From: Candidatus Saccharimonadota bacterium
Lineage (GTDB): Bacteria > Patescibacteriota > Saccharimonadia > Saccharimonadales > Saccharimonadaceae
Direction of reading: 5' to 3'
NCBI GenBank assembly: GCA_017514805.1
Contig: JAFWIP010000006.1
Coordinates: 1 to 59,975 of the forward strand
DNA length: 59,975 nucleotides
Shown: positions 53,216 to 59,975 of the stretch, piece by piece
Layout of the letters: every line of letters begins with the position of its first letter
Position numbering within the stretch: position 1 is the first letter of the stretch
Notes under the pieces: model-generated
The model's database searches: none
What the model was told of the DNA's origin: nothing
What the model saw: the letters and a program-made list of their open reading frames with translations, nothing else
Made by a program: the position numbers and the translations under genes

Positions 53216-55385
53216 AATGTTTTTTATGTTTAGAACAATCTGGACATGTAATTGTTGAGCTTCTTACCTTATTGTATACAGATGCCTGCCACTCTCTCCC
53301 ACACTCGGAACATTTCCACCACACTTTTTTATTTGAATAAGCCGAAATATTTTCTGGTTTTAAATTACCATTCTTCTCATAGTTCCACACCTTTACGACA
53401 TTTGGGAAAACAGACAATAAGCTCTTCTTATGGTCTTTTACGACGGTATTGGCTTTGCCGGTTTTTGAATAGCCACATTTTTTGCAGCCATAACCTTGGC
53501 ATCTGCTATAAACCTGTGCTTGCCATTCATACCCGCACTTAGAGCATTTCCACCATGCCTTATAATGTGCGCCTTTCGACAGTTTTTCTGGCAAAATATC
53601 ATTTTTGGAATAATCCCATTCCTTTAATAGCTCCGGGTATTCGTCGACAATGGATTGTTTTTTGGCAGACGTTTGGAATAACTCATAAATCTTGCCTAGG
53701 TCTCTATCGACATTTACGTCAAATTCTTTTTCTCCTACAAGCAATTTTAAGACTTTCAAAATAGGCTGATTAAGGTGTGAATAATCACTACTATTTAATG
53801 CGTCAATGCGAATGTCTGTTGAATAACCGTCAAGTTTTGGCAATTCCGGTTCTCTAATCCTGATTAGTTTTATTCCTAATTCTTTGCACAGCAAATTTTT
53901 AGCTAAATCTTTGGTTGGGTTCTTATGATAATATTGACCGTCATATTCAATTCCAACTTGCATTTTTGGTATAAAAATATCTAATTCTCGACGTTCAATT
54001 TTCTTACTTTCCTCTATTTCTACGCCATACAAACGAAGATAATATGCAAAGGCTTTTTCTGATACTGACGTATGTTTATTCGTATCGCAGATTGGGCAAT
54101 AATGCCCCTTATTCCTGCTAACAATAGTCGCTTGCCATTCATGACCATTCTCACATATCCACCAAACTTTTTTCGGCGAACCAGCAATTATATTTTGCGG
54201 AGTCAACCCTTTATTCTTTTTGTAATTCCATTCCTTTGCCAAAGATGGATTAATGGTAGCTAGGTCATTAAAGCCGGTCAATACTTTTCTATTAGAACAA
54301 TACGGGCAACCCGCCTTGGCTCTATGGCTTGGCGACGCTTGCCATTCGTGACCTTTTTCGCAAATCCACCAAACTTTTTTAGTAGAGCCAAACATAGTAT
54401 CTTGTGGTTTTAAGACGCCATTTCTTTTATAGTTCCATTCTTCCGCTAATTTCGGGTATTTAGTAGCTAAATCATTAAAACCAGACCACAACTTTTGGTT
54501 TGCACAATATGGACAATTAGTTCGCATTCTATTATTTGGTGACGCTTGCCATTCGTGACCATTTTCACATATCCACCAAACTTTCTTATTGGAATTTGCC
54601 GTGATATCGCTTGGTGTCAGCGTCCCATTTTTCTTATAGTTCCACTCCTTGGACACTACGGGATTTACAACCTGTAAATTATTCTCTTCGCTCACTCGTC
54701 TATTAGCACAATATGGGCAACCACGATATCCGTCTTTTGTTCTATTGAGTATGCTTGCTTTCCATTCATGACTATTTTCGCATTTCCACCAGACTACTTG
54801 CGAAGAATGGGCAGTAACGTCATTTGGTGCTAATCCTATATTTTTTTCATAATCCCATTCAACGGCAACCTTTGGGCAAACAGTCACTAAATCATTTACC
54901 CCCTGCCTTAAATAAACCCTTTTACTATTACGAAGCGAACAGCCTTTGCATGTAGTCTTTCCCGAATTTGCAGCTCTTCCACATATCGAAGATTGCCACT
55001 CTTTCCCACACTCGGAACATTTCCACCACACTTTTTTATTTGAATAAGCCGAAATATTTTCTGGTTTTAAATTACCATTCTTCTCATAGTTCCACACCTT
55101 TACGACATTTGGGAAAACAGCAAGCAAGCTTTTGTCGGCACTTTTTATCGTGGCGTTATTATTGCCAACCTTTTGAGCCCCACATTTAGGACAATTGTGT
55201 CCTTTATTTCTAACGCTAATTTGAGTTTGCCATTTGTTTTGGCATTTTTTACAAATCCACCATGCTTTTTTGCTGCTACCCAAAGTTAATTCATTGGGAT
55301 TTAACCCTATCTTTTCATTGGCTTCAAAATCCCATTCAAATATCAACTCTGTTTCAGAAACAACTTTTTTCCCAATATTTTTCAT
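53214..55385 (-). CDS. nuclease-like protein embedded in eight zinc-ribbon repeats
   Basis: 723 aa. Six repeats (about 1-430) precede, and two (about 555-720) follow, a PD-(D/E)XK/Vsr-like domain (about 440-548; SEKAFAYYL, ELDIFIP, GIEYDGQYYHK, KLIRIRE). Each repeat has an EWNYxKN start, a VWWxCxxxHEW or CSECGKEW centre and a CPYC end, as in the 'probable zinc-ribbon' (DUF4379-type) family. It would bind and perhaps cut DNA. The first of two near-identical repeats is duplicated over 127 bp at the other end of the gene. TATAAT on the minus strand is 7 nt before the ATG. A role in mobility or defence is inferred. Confidence 0.8.
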   Translation of the reverse strand: MKNIGKKVVSETELIFEWDFEANEKIGLNPNELTLGSSKKAWWICKKCQNKWQTQISVRNKGHNCPKCGAQKVGNNNATIKSADKSLLAVFPNVVKVWNYEKNGNLKPENISAYSNKKVWWKCSECGKEWQSSICGRAANSGKTTCKGCSLRNSKRVYLRQGVNDLVTVCPKVAVEWDYEKNIGLAPNDVTAHSSQVVWWKCENSHEWKASILNRTKDGYRGCPYCANRRVSEENNLQVVNPVVSKEWNYKKNGTLTPSDITANSNKKVWWICENGHEWQASPNNRMRTNCPYCANQKLWSGFNDLATKYPKLAEEWNYKRNGVLKPQDTMFGSTKKVWWICEKGHEWQASPSHRAKAGCPYCSNRKVLTGFNDLATINPSLAKEWNYKKNKGLTPQNIIAGSPKKVWWICENGHEWQATIVSRNKGHYCPICDTNKHTSVSEKAFAYYLRLYGVEIEESKKIERRELDIFIPKMQVGIEYDGQYYHKNPTKDLAKNLLCKELGIKLIRIREPELPKLDGYSTDIRIDALNSSDYSHLNQPILKVLKLLVGEKEFDVNVDRDLGKIYELFQTSAKKQSIVDEYPELLKEWDYSKNDILPEKLSKGAHYKAWWKCSKCGYEWQAQVYSRCQGYGCKKCGYSKTGKANTVVKDHKKSLLSVFPNVVKVWNYEKNGNLKPENISAYSNKKVWWKCSECGREWQASVYNKVRSSTITCPDCSKHKKH

Positions 55386-55509
55386 ATTTGATATTATAAC
55401 TCTTTATACGAAAAATGTCTATAACAAAAAGATTACCTATTAATTTTGCACATTAATACACTTGGCAAAAAATTGGTTTTCTAGACTTATCAACAGATAA
55501 GATTCATGG

Positions 55510-55515
55510 TATAAT
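55510..55515 (+). promoter_or_regulatory. -10 box 6 nt before the 55522 start
   Basis: TATAAT preceded by ATGG, with the TG-N extended form (TGGTATAAT). The same TGGTATAAT or GGTATAAT box recurs in this element at 57003, 57579 and 57704. Confidence 0.72.
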
Positions 55516-55521
55516 TTAAAT

Positions 55522-56796
55522 ATGAACAATGAAAGACTGTCAGATACGATAACCTATAATTTGTCGGCAATGCGTCGCGCGCACGAAGCCATTGTTGTTG
55601 CTTTAAAAGCCGGCAAATACGACGGCGAAAAGATTGAGTCAAAAGAACTAAATAAATTACCGCAAGTTGATTATCGGATTTGCAGAGCCATTGAAATTGG
55701 CGAATTGTTAGATAAAGTTGTTGGCAATGCACCGTATAGGGCATATGGTGTTCTCGCCACAAGTTACAAATTGCTATGTCTTAATTTGCACCAAAGAATT
55801 AGCGAAATTGACCAGGATAAAAAACCTTCCGAATATCTTTCACCAAAACAGTTGATTCCGCCAAAGGACATTGACATTAAAAGCGTTGAGAAATGTAAAG
55901 TCACATTGGAAAAATGGTTGGCTGATAAGAATCTTAAACGTTATGTAAAACCCTACGAAGAAGATATTGACCGGTTAAACAAATTGGCTAATTATTGCGA
56001 TAATCAATTCAAGAATCAAAAGAATTACCCTGGCGACAAGTTGGTTTTTAGCCCTTTCCCGGATTCTGTATTGTATTACGCGAATCAATTATTCCAAGAT
56101 TGCTTAAACAAAATAATGGAGGCAGACGACGATAAGGCTAGAAAAGCCGTTGAGGTAGATGGAAAACCGGCGGGCAAAATAATGACCAAAACGTGCGGTA
56201 TGGACGACATACTGTGTGACTTTGAAAGAACGTATGGACTACTAACCGAATTGTTAAATGGTGCAATGTATGACAATAAAGAACTGACTAAGAGCCAAAC
56301 CGGTAGGCTGAAAGAAATTGATTCGTATTACCGCCAAATAATAGACGTCAGCAAGAGTTTTGTTGTTTTATTTGATTATCTCAATTTTTATCAAGGTCAT
56401 TTTGGAGAACGACGATATGCACGCACTTGGCTAAAATCCGGTTTAAATGTCGTTTATGACGAATTAACGCGTATTTTCTACCAAACACTAGATAATAAAC
56501 GTTTTAAGAATTGGACGGGTTGTCGTAAATTGAAAACCCCGGACATTGCGCTTGGGAATACTGTTGTTTCGCTCAAAGATATTGCTAGTTGGCTAAACGA
56601 CGAAAAGGCTATGAAAACTCTGCAAGATTATGAATATGATATGGAACAATCGTTAAGCCTTAAAAATATTGAGCAAAGGCTAATTAACGGTCAAAATGAA
56701 GAATACTTTACAATTGTAAAACCATTTCGCGATTCGCTTAATGAATTTATAAACATTACTCATTACAATTGCCAAGAGGCATTAAAAACAGCGTAA
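55522..56796 (+). CDS. unknown mainly helical protein of the accessory element
   Basis: 424 aa with no signal or membrane segment and no motif I recognise. The helical density is high, with scattered cysteines and many Lys/Asp/Tyr residues. TATAAT at 55510-55515 is 6 nt before the ATG and there is no ribosome site, so it is probably leaderless. Its stop is followed by an in-frame, strongly basic 40-codon stretch and a repeat-rich gap. Codon use is more T-rich than in the core genes, consistent with transfer. Confidence 0.68.
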   Translation: MNNERLSDTITYNLSAMRRAHEAIVVALKAGKYDGEKIESKELNKLPQVDYRICRAIEIGELLDKVVGNAPYRAYGVLATSYKLLCLNLHQRISEIDQDKKPSEYLSPKQLIPPKDIDIKSVEKCKVTLEKWLADKNLKRYVKPYEEDIDRLNKLANYCDNQFKNQKNYPGDKLVFSPFPDSVLYYANQLFQDCLNKIMEADDDKARKAVEVDGKPAGKIMTKTCGMDDILCDFERTYGLLTELLNGAMYDNKELTKSQTGRLKEIDSYYRQIIDVSKSFVVLFDYLNFYQGHFGERRYARTWLKSGLNVVYDELTRIFYQTLDNKRFKNWTGCRKLKTPDIALGNTVVSLKDIASWLNDEKAMKTLQDYEYDMEQSLSLKNIEQRLINGQNEEYFTIVKPFRDSLNEFINITHYNCQEALKTA

Positions 56797-56965
56797 AAAA
56801 CAGCGTCAAAACAGCGTCAAAAAAACAACGGAAAAACAACGGCAAACTACGGTTTTTATGAAAAAACGACGAAAAAACGACGACGAACGAGGACGAAGGC
56901 GGCGGCTCTGTAAAAAAGTAACAGCCGAATAACAGCCATAAAACAGCGATAAATTTCTGAATCAT
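56785..56965. repeat. short direct repeats in the gap after the 55522 gene
   Basis: Repeated units are AAAACAGCGTC and variants (near 56787-56818), AAAAACAACGG (twice, near 56823-56844), AAAAAACGACG (near 56862-56885) and AACAGCC/AACAGCG (near 56920-56950). The pattern resembles iterons or a slipped repeat tract. The 398 nt between 56796 and 57194 hold these repeats and then the structured RNA at 57013-57146. Confidence 0.5.
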
Positions 56966-57012
56966 AACCGGCTTATGGATATATTTTTAACCCGTTTCAT
57001 GGTATAATTTTA

Positions 57013-57155
57013 TTGTCTACACAATTTTGAACAAGTCGAAAATCTGTAAGAGCAGATTTATCGAGATTAGAAAACGGCAACTGTCCGAAAAACAATCTCG
57101 ATACGATTTGTTCGGTGTAGACAACCTAGGACGGTTGTCGTTTTTTATCCGACAA
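57013..57155 (+). ncRNA. structured RNA with terminator, possible riboswitch/attenuator or small RNA
   Basis: TGGTATAAT (hexamer 57003-57008) sets the start near 57014. Pairing: P1 57013-57022 with 57115-57124 (10 bp, perfect); P2 57029-57038 with 57104-57113 (10 bp, one G-U); hairpin P3 57040-57046 with 57053-57059 (7 bp); P4 57060-57068 with 57094-57102 (9 bp) with a 25-nt A-rich loop holding CGG/CCG. This is a three-way junction. A terminator follows: GACAACC (57120-57126) / GGTTGTC (57133-57139), G, then six T. P1 and the terminator share 57120-57124, so they exclude each other. TTGTCG (57135-57140) can also pair with CGACAA (57150-57155). The 57194 gene begins 48 nt after the T run. Confidence 0.75.
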
Positions 57156-57193
57156 TCGACAAAAAATACTAATAACCAAGGAGGTATTTTCAA

Positions 57194-57568
57194 ATGGAAG
57201 GCGTATTAGCAATTGTTGTTGGTTGGATTATCGTAGCGGCAATTTTCGGTCTTTTTAAAAGCGGCGGCAAAAACAAGAACCGTGAAAAAAGTGGCAACAT
57301 TTTCACTGGTGATTATGCCGATAAAATAGTCAAAGACGCAGCAAGAAAAAGCAAAGAAGCCGAAATGCGAAAAGATATATTTGCTTCCGAAGAATCCTGG
57401 GAACTTTATAAGAGCGATTTTCGTAAGTTAAACAAATCTCAACAAGAGTATGAAATAAAATATATTACGAAAAAGTTACGCGCAAAGCACGAATATAAAG
57501 AAAAGGAAGATGTGCGCGATAAAATCGACGAGGCAATTCGTGAGCTGGAATTAATATATCGCGCGTAA
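57194..57568 (+). CDS. small protein with N-terminal membrane helix, accessory element
   Basis: 124 aa. One helix (about 3-22) is followed by a basic stretch and a charged helical domain. AAGGAGG about 8 nt upstream supports the ATG. It is placed just downstream of the structured RNA and its terminator, so expression may depend on read-through. No family recognised. Confidence 0.68.
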   Translation: MEGVLAIVVGWIIVAAIFGLFKSGGKNKNREKSGNIFTGDYADKIVKDAARKSKEAEMRKDIFASEESWELYKSDFRKLNKSQQEYEIKYITKKLRAKHEYKEKEDVRDKIDEAIRELELIYRA

Positions 57569-57590
57569 AGCAAGACGGTATAATATGCAT

Positions 57591-57686
57591 CTTGAGGCAT
57601 AGAGGGCGCTTAAAACGCCAAATACGCGGGTTTAATGGCATATTTACGACACAGAAACACGTTATATGAATAGCGTGTATTTTTTT
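57591..57686 (+). ncRNA. second promoter-to-terminator RNA candidate
   Basis: GGTATAAT (hexamer 57579-57584) sets a start near 57591. The tract contains the hairpin GGCG CTTAAAA CGCC (57605-57619) and ends in a terminator: ACACGTTAT (57657-57665) / ATAGCGTGT (57670-57678, one G-T), then A and seven T. It fills the gap between the 57194 and 57733 genes and has no open frame of its own. It could be a small RNA or the leader of the next gene with an early terminator. Confidence 0.6.
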
Positions 57687-57732
57687 ATCTTTTGCCTAAA
57701 TGGTATAATTATATTGAGAAAGGGAGTTTTAA

Positions 57733-58482
57733 TTGACCGAATTTGATAAGTATTTGTATCGTAAGCCAACAAAGAAAGACCGGCTTAACTACATTGTTGG
57801 TTTGTTGAATGGGGGCGAAGCCCTTTTAGTTGATGCCCAAAGCCAATACGAAGAATTTGTTGCATATCGAGAACATTTGGGATATTCATGGTTAGAACGA
57901 CCAAACTACAAAAAGGAATATGATAATCTTATCAATTGGTGTCACGATTGGATAAATAAAATATACAACGAATCACAATCGATTGGTTGCGAATATTTGG
58001 TTCAGTCTCCAAATGTCCCCAATAATATCGACCAACTAGATAAAATAAAGTGCTATACAAAGGCGGTAGAAAATACAGTAGCGAGATTACGCCCTATATT
58101 AGACGAGCTACAAAAACAAGAGCTATTTCCACAAGAAAGAATACCCCAAAAAAATATCACCCTACAACCACGATTTAAAAATAATTATCTATACATTGGC
58201 GAACATAAAATCCGCTTACAGAAAGGCACATTGAATTGGTGTATCCTTAAAGCCGTATTCGATAACAGAACAAGCGAAGATGGAGCAAATGCGACGGATA
58301 TATTCGAGCTGGAAAACCCAAGTGAAGCACAAAGTCGAGAAGCACATGAAAAAGAAAAACACAAATATCTTGCCGCGCGCAAAAGAATAAACGACCGTAT
58401 TACAAAAGAAACCGGCATTAATGACGATTTCATTTTGGTAAATAAGGCAAATTATTCAATTAATAAAGATTTTGGGTTGTAA
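57733..58482 (+). CDS. unknown accessory protein with possible C-terminal winged-helix
   Basis: 249 aa, TTG start with AAGGGAG 6 nt upstream; TATAAT at 57704-57709 gives a leader. The N-terminal 135 residues are helical and charged. The C-terminal part (about 155-245) has strands, helices and a basic patch (KYLAARKRINDRITKETG) that could be a winged helix. A DNA-binding regulator is plausible but not shown. Confidence 0.65.
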   Translation: MTEFDKYLYRKPTKKDRLNYIVGLLNGGEALLVDAQSQYEEFVAYREHLGYSWLERPNYKKEYDNLINWCHDWINKIYNESQSIGCEYLVQSPNVPNNIDQLDKIKCYTKAVENTVARLRPILDELQKQELFPQERIPQKNITLQPRFKNNYLYIGEHKIRLQKGTLNWCILKAVFDNRTSEDGANATDIFELENPSEAQSREAHEKEKHKYLAARKRINDRITKETGINDDFILVNKANYSINKDFGL

Positions 58483-58519
58483 TCTGTAAAAGGTAGACTT
58501 TGGTAGATAGTTTTATCTT

Positions 58520-58533
58520 TTTTGTCGACAAAA
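58520..58533. promoter_or_regulatory. 14-bp perfect palindrome TTTTGTCGACAAAA
   Basis: It lies between the 57733 and 58577 genes. A related interrupted palindrome, ATTGT-CTAC-ACAAT, lies at 57012-57025 on the RNA start. Both could bind the same repressor. A weak stem AGATA/TATCT with T6 lies just before, perhaps ending the 57733 transcript. Confidence 0.45.
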
Positions 58534-58576
58534 GAATATAGACAAACCAATACGCGTGCTTTTGTAGGATTGAATT

Positions 58577-58726
58577 ATGAATAGCAATAATTCGACAAAT
58601 GAATCAGAAAAGAGGGTCGTTATTAACGCTGTTCATACTGACGACAATGAAGCGGCAATAAAACATGACGCTGAATTGCTTGCGGATTTTCTTTATCAGC
58701 TTTTCAAAGAATCAAGAGGCTGTTAA
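58577..58726 (+). CDS. 49-aa protein before the recombinase
   Basis: Acidic N-terminal half and a helical C-terminal half (ELLADFLYQLFKES). TAGGAT lies 6 nt upstream of the ATG. It is set directly before the recombinase region, a position often held by small control or directionality factors. No family recognised. Confidence 0.5.
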   Translation: MNSNNSTNESEKRVVINAVHTDDNEAAIKHDAELLADFLYQLFKESRGC

Positions 58727-58779
58727 GATAGAGAGCGGACAAAATTCATAGATGTAAACGTAATTTAATTTGTGGGTAA

Positions 58780-58829
58780 TGTCGGGGGCTCATACGGTTC
58801 TATGAGCCACGTCCAATGAGTTCCCGACA
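58780..58829 (+). ncRNA. nested stem structure before the serine recombinase
   Basis: Outer stem TGTCGGG / CCCGACA (58780-58786 and 58823-58829) encloses a perfect hairpin GGCTCATA CGGTTC TATGAGCC (58787-58808) and a 14-nt single strand ACGTCCAATGAGTT. It lies 20 nt before the recombinase GTG. It may be a leader element controlling translation, or a DNA-level site. Confidence 0.55.
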
Positions 58830-58849
58830 ATACTCAGAAAGTAGGTTAT

Positions 58850-59975
58850 GTGCCACAATACAAAGCAATTGGGCTGTGTCGGGTGTCAACCAACGAGCAG
58901 TTAAGCAATAATAGTTTAGCACGACAAAACCAAGCCGTTAAAGAAATGGCTGATAGGTTGGGCGTCATTATTCCAAAAGATTATATTTGGAGCGAAAGCA
59001 TGTCGAGCAAACGCGGCAAGAATGTAAATAGAAAGGACTTAAATGAGATATATGATACTTGCAAAAGAGACCGTAGCATAAAATATATTATCGTAGATGA
59101 ACCGGACAGATTTATGCGCTCCCAAAAAGAAGCGAACTATTGGGAAGTTCGTTTTGAAATTGAAGTCGGAGTAAAGGTAGTGTATGCAAAAAATGACGCG
59201 CTGAATGACGATAGCTCTATTGCGACATTCCAAAGGTCGCTTGAATACTATAAGGCTGAAGGTAGCAACGAAGAACGTATGCGCAAGGCGGTTAATGGAC
59301 AAAGGAAAGCATTGGAAGAAGGCCGTTGGCCTTATTTCCCGCCTCGCGGATATAAACACGGCGAGGTGAAATCTATTCCCGATAAAGATGGCGAGAAAGC
59401 GGAACTATTAGCTCGTATTTTAAAAAAGACAGCAGCGGGTCTTTATACCTTAACAGAATCACTAAAAGAATACAACAAACTGGGCCCAACAGTTTACAGT
59501 AATTATAAACCCATAAAAATTGATAAATGGAAAAAGGTAGTAGCAAATCCGTTCTATGCCGGTATTGTTGAAATGAATAAACAAGTAAAATACAGGAACG
59601 AGAATGGCTTGCATAAACCAATTATCACAAAGGAAGAACATCTAAAATTAGTAGAAATTGTTAATAGCAAGAGACGGAATCATAAAGCACCGTCAAAAGA
59701 AGGCAACCCAAAGTATCCATTAAGCAACATGTTCCTTTGCGAAAATTGTGACCATAAACATACAAAATACCACAGGTTCGCCGGTATTACCCAATCAAAC
59801 AACAAGAAAAAACCAAAGATATACCAAAAATATCGTTGTCGAGGTTGTTATAGGTCTTTGCCTAAAGAATATATCAATGAGCAAGTCATGAATCTGTGTG
59901 GACAATTTGATATGTCCGAAAAATCAAGAAAAATTTTATTGGAGGCGCTGGAAACTGCATGGAAACGCGAAGAAG
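58850..59975 (+). CDS. large serine recombinase, 3' end outside window
   Basis: At least 375 aa, open at the window end. An N-terminal resolvase domain (about 1-145) has YKAIGLCRVST with the catalytic serine at 13, and DEPDRF near 80. A recombinase domain follows (about 150-260: RWPYFPPRGYK, NPFYAGIV), then a zinc beta-ribbon (CENC ... CRGC, about 310-345). The GTG at 58850 is the first in-frame start after a stop and has AAAGTAGG upstream. This type integrates phages and mobile elements and excises them with a partner. It marks the surrounding region as mobile. Confidence 0.9.
   Translation, partial: MPQYKAIGLCRVSTNEQLSNNSLARQNQAVKEMADRLGVIIPKDYIWSESMSSKRGKNVNRKDLNEIYDTCKRDRSIKYIIVDEPDRFMRSQKEANYWEVRFEIEVGVKVVYAKNDALNDDSSIATFQRSLEYYKAEGSNEERMRKAVNGQRKALEEGRWPYFPPRGYKHGEVKSIPDKDGEKAELLARILKKTAAGLYTLTESLKEYNKLGPTVYSNYKPIKIDKWKKVVANPFYAGIVEMNKQVKYRNENGLHKPIITKEEHLKLVEIVNSKRRNHKAPSKEGNPKYPLSNMFLCENCDHKHTKYHRFAGITQSNNKKKPKIYQKYRCRGCYRSLPKEYINEQVMNLCGQFDMSEKSRKILLEALETAWKREE

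Noticed and set aside
56756-56965. 69-aa minus-strand frame with Phe/Leu runs
   Set aside because: Produced by the A-rich repeat tract; no ribosome site or promoter.
57027-57209. 60-aa open frame over the structured RNA
   Set aside because: It begins inside the RNA stems from a TTG, has no ribosome site, passes through the terminator and overlaps the start of the 57194 gene.
59039-59621. two minus-strand frames (106 and 82 aa)
   Set aside because: They are antisense to the serine recombinase, which has clear motifs.
1-59975. CRISPR array or reassigned TGA code
   Set aside because: No regularly spaced repeats were seen; TGA is used as a stop in at least two genes and not read through in conserved domains.

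Overview
The window looks like chromosome from a small-genome bacterium of the Candidatus Saccharibacteria (TM7) / Patescibacteria type. This rests on gene content and style, not on a marker gene. Genes are packed tightly, with convergent ends that abut or overlap. The code is standard: TGA ends the genes at 13460-13738 and 21490-21927. Several enzymes are short or reduced (GpsA of 262 aa, PolA with a shrunken exonuclease region, an RlmD/TrmA-type methylase without its full cysteine set). Peptidoglycan glutamate appears to be made by the MurD2/MurL route. Many genes encode secreted or tail-anchored surface proteins.

Layout. 1-47: 5' part of a tRNA-Gln on the minus strand. 92-6333: small membrane proteins and two ABC exporters (a MacB/FtsX-like pair and a three-gene ABC-2 cassette). 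6546-9526: rRNA/tRNA uracil methylase, GpsA and a small surface protein. 9588-17405: UvrD-type helicase-nuclease, two CxxC mini-proteins, Y-family polymerase and PolA. 17464-24332: surface subtilase, a sugar-kinase-like/class I aldolase fusion, a TM2-type protein, ribosomal L25 and a YgjV-GNAT fusion. 24322-29123: uvrA, an OpgB-like phosphoglycerol transferase and a membrane protein. 29258-34038: coiled-coil protein, murL, murD and a membrane protein. 34155-37207: putative thioester adhesin and uvrB. 37257-47823: small conserved genes, GNAT, an XRE/DUF4097 pair, a small alarmone synthetase, gltX, a DUF3048 protein, a HerA-like ATPase and a PgeF-like protein. 47942-52903: two large repeat-bearing surface proteins. 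52945-59975: an accessory element, cut by the window end.

The accessory element carries a nuclease embedded in eight zinc-ribbon repeats, four genes I do not recognise (424, 124, 249 and 49 aa), a serine recombinase, and three compact structured-RNA candidates. The best of these (57013-57146) starts at a promoter, folds into a three-way junction, and shares bases between its closing stem and an intrinsic terminator.

Regulatory style. Two start architectures are visible. In many genes a TATAAT-like box lies exactly 6-7 nt before the start codon with no ribosome site, implying leaderless mRNA. A second set has TTGACA-17-TATAAT promoters and a leader with a Shine-Dalgarno site. Three surface-protein genes share TATAAT-N2-AAGCAT with identical spacing. 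All functions are read from motifs by eye; no database search was possible.
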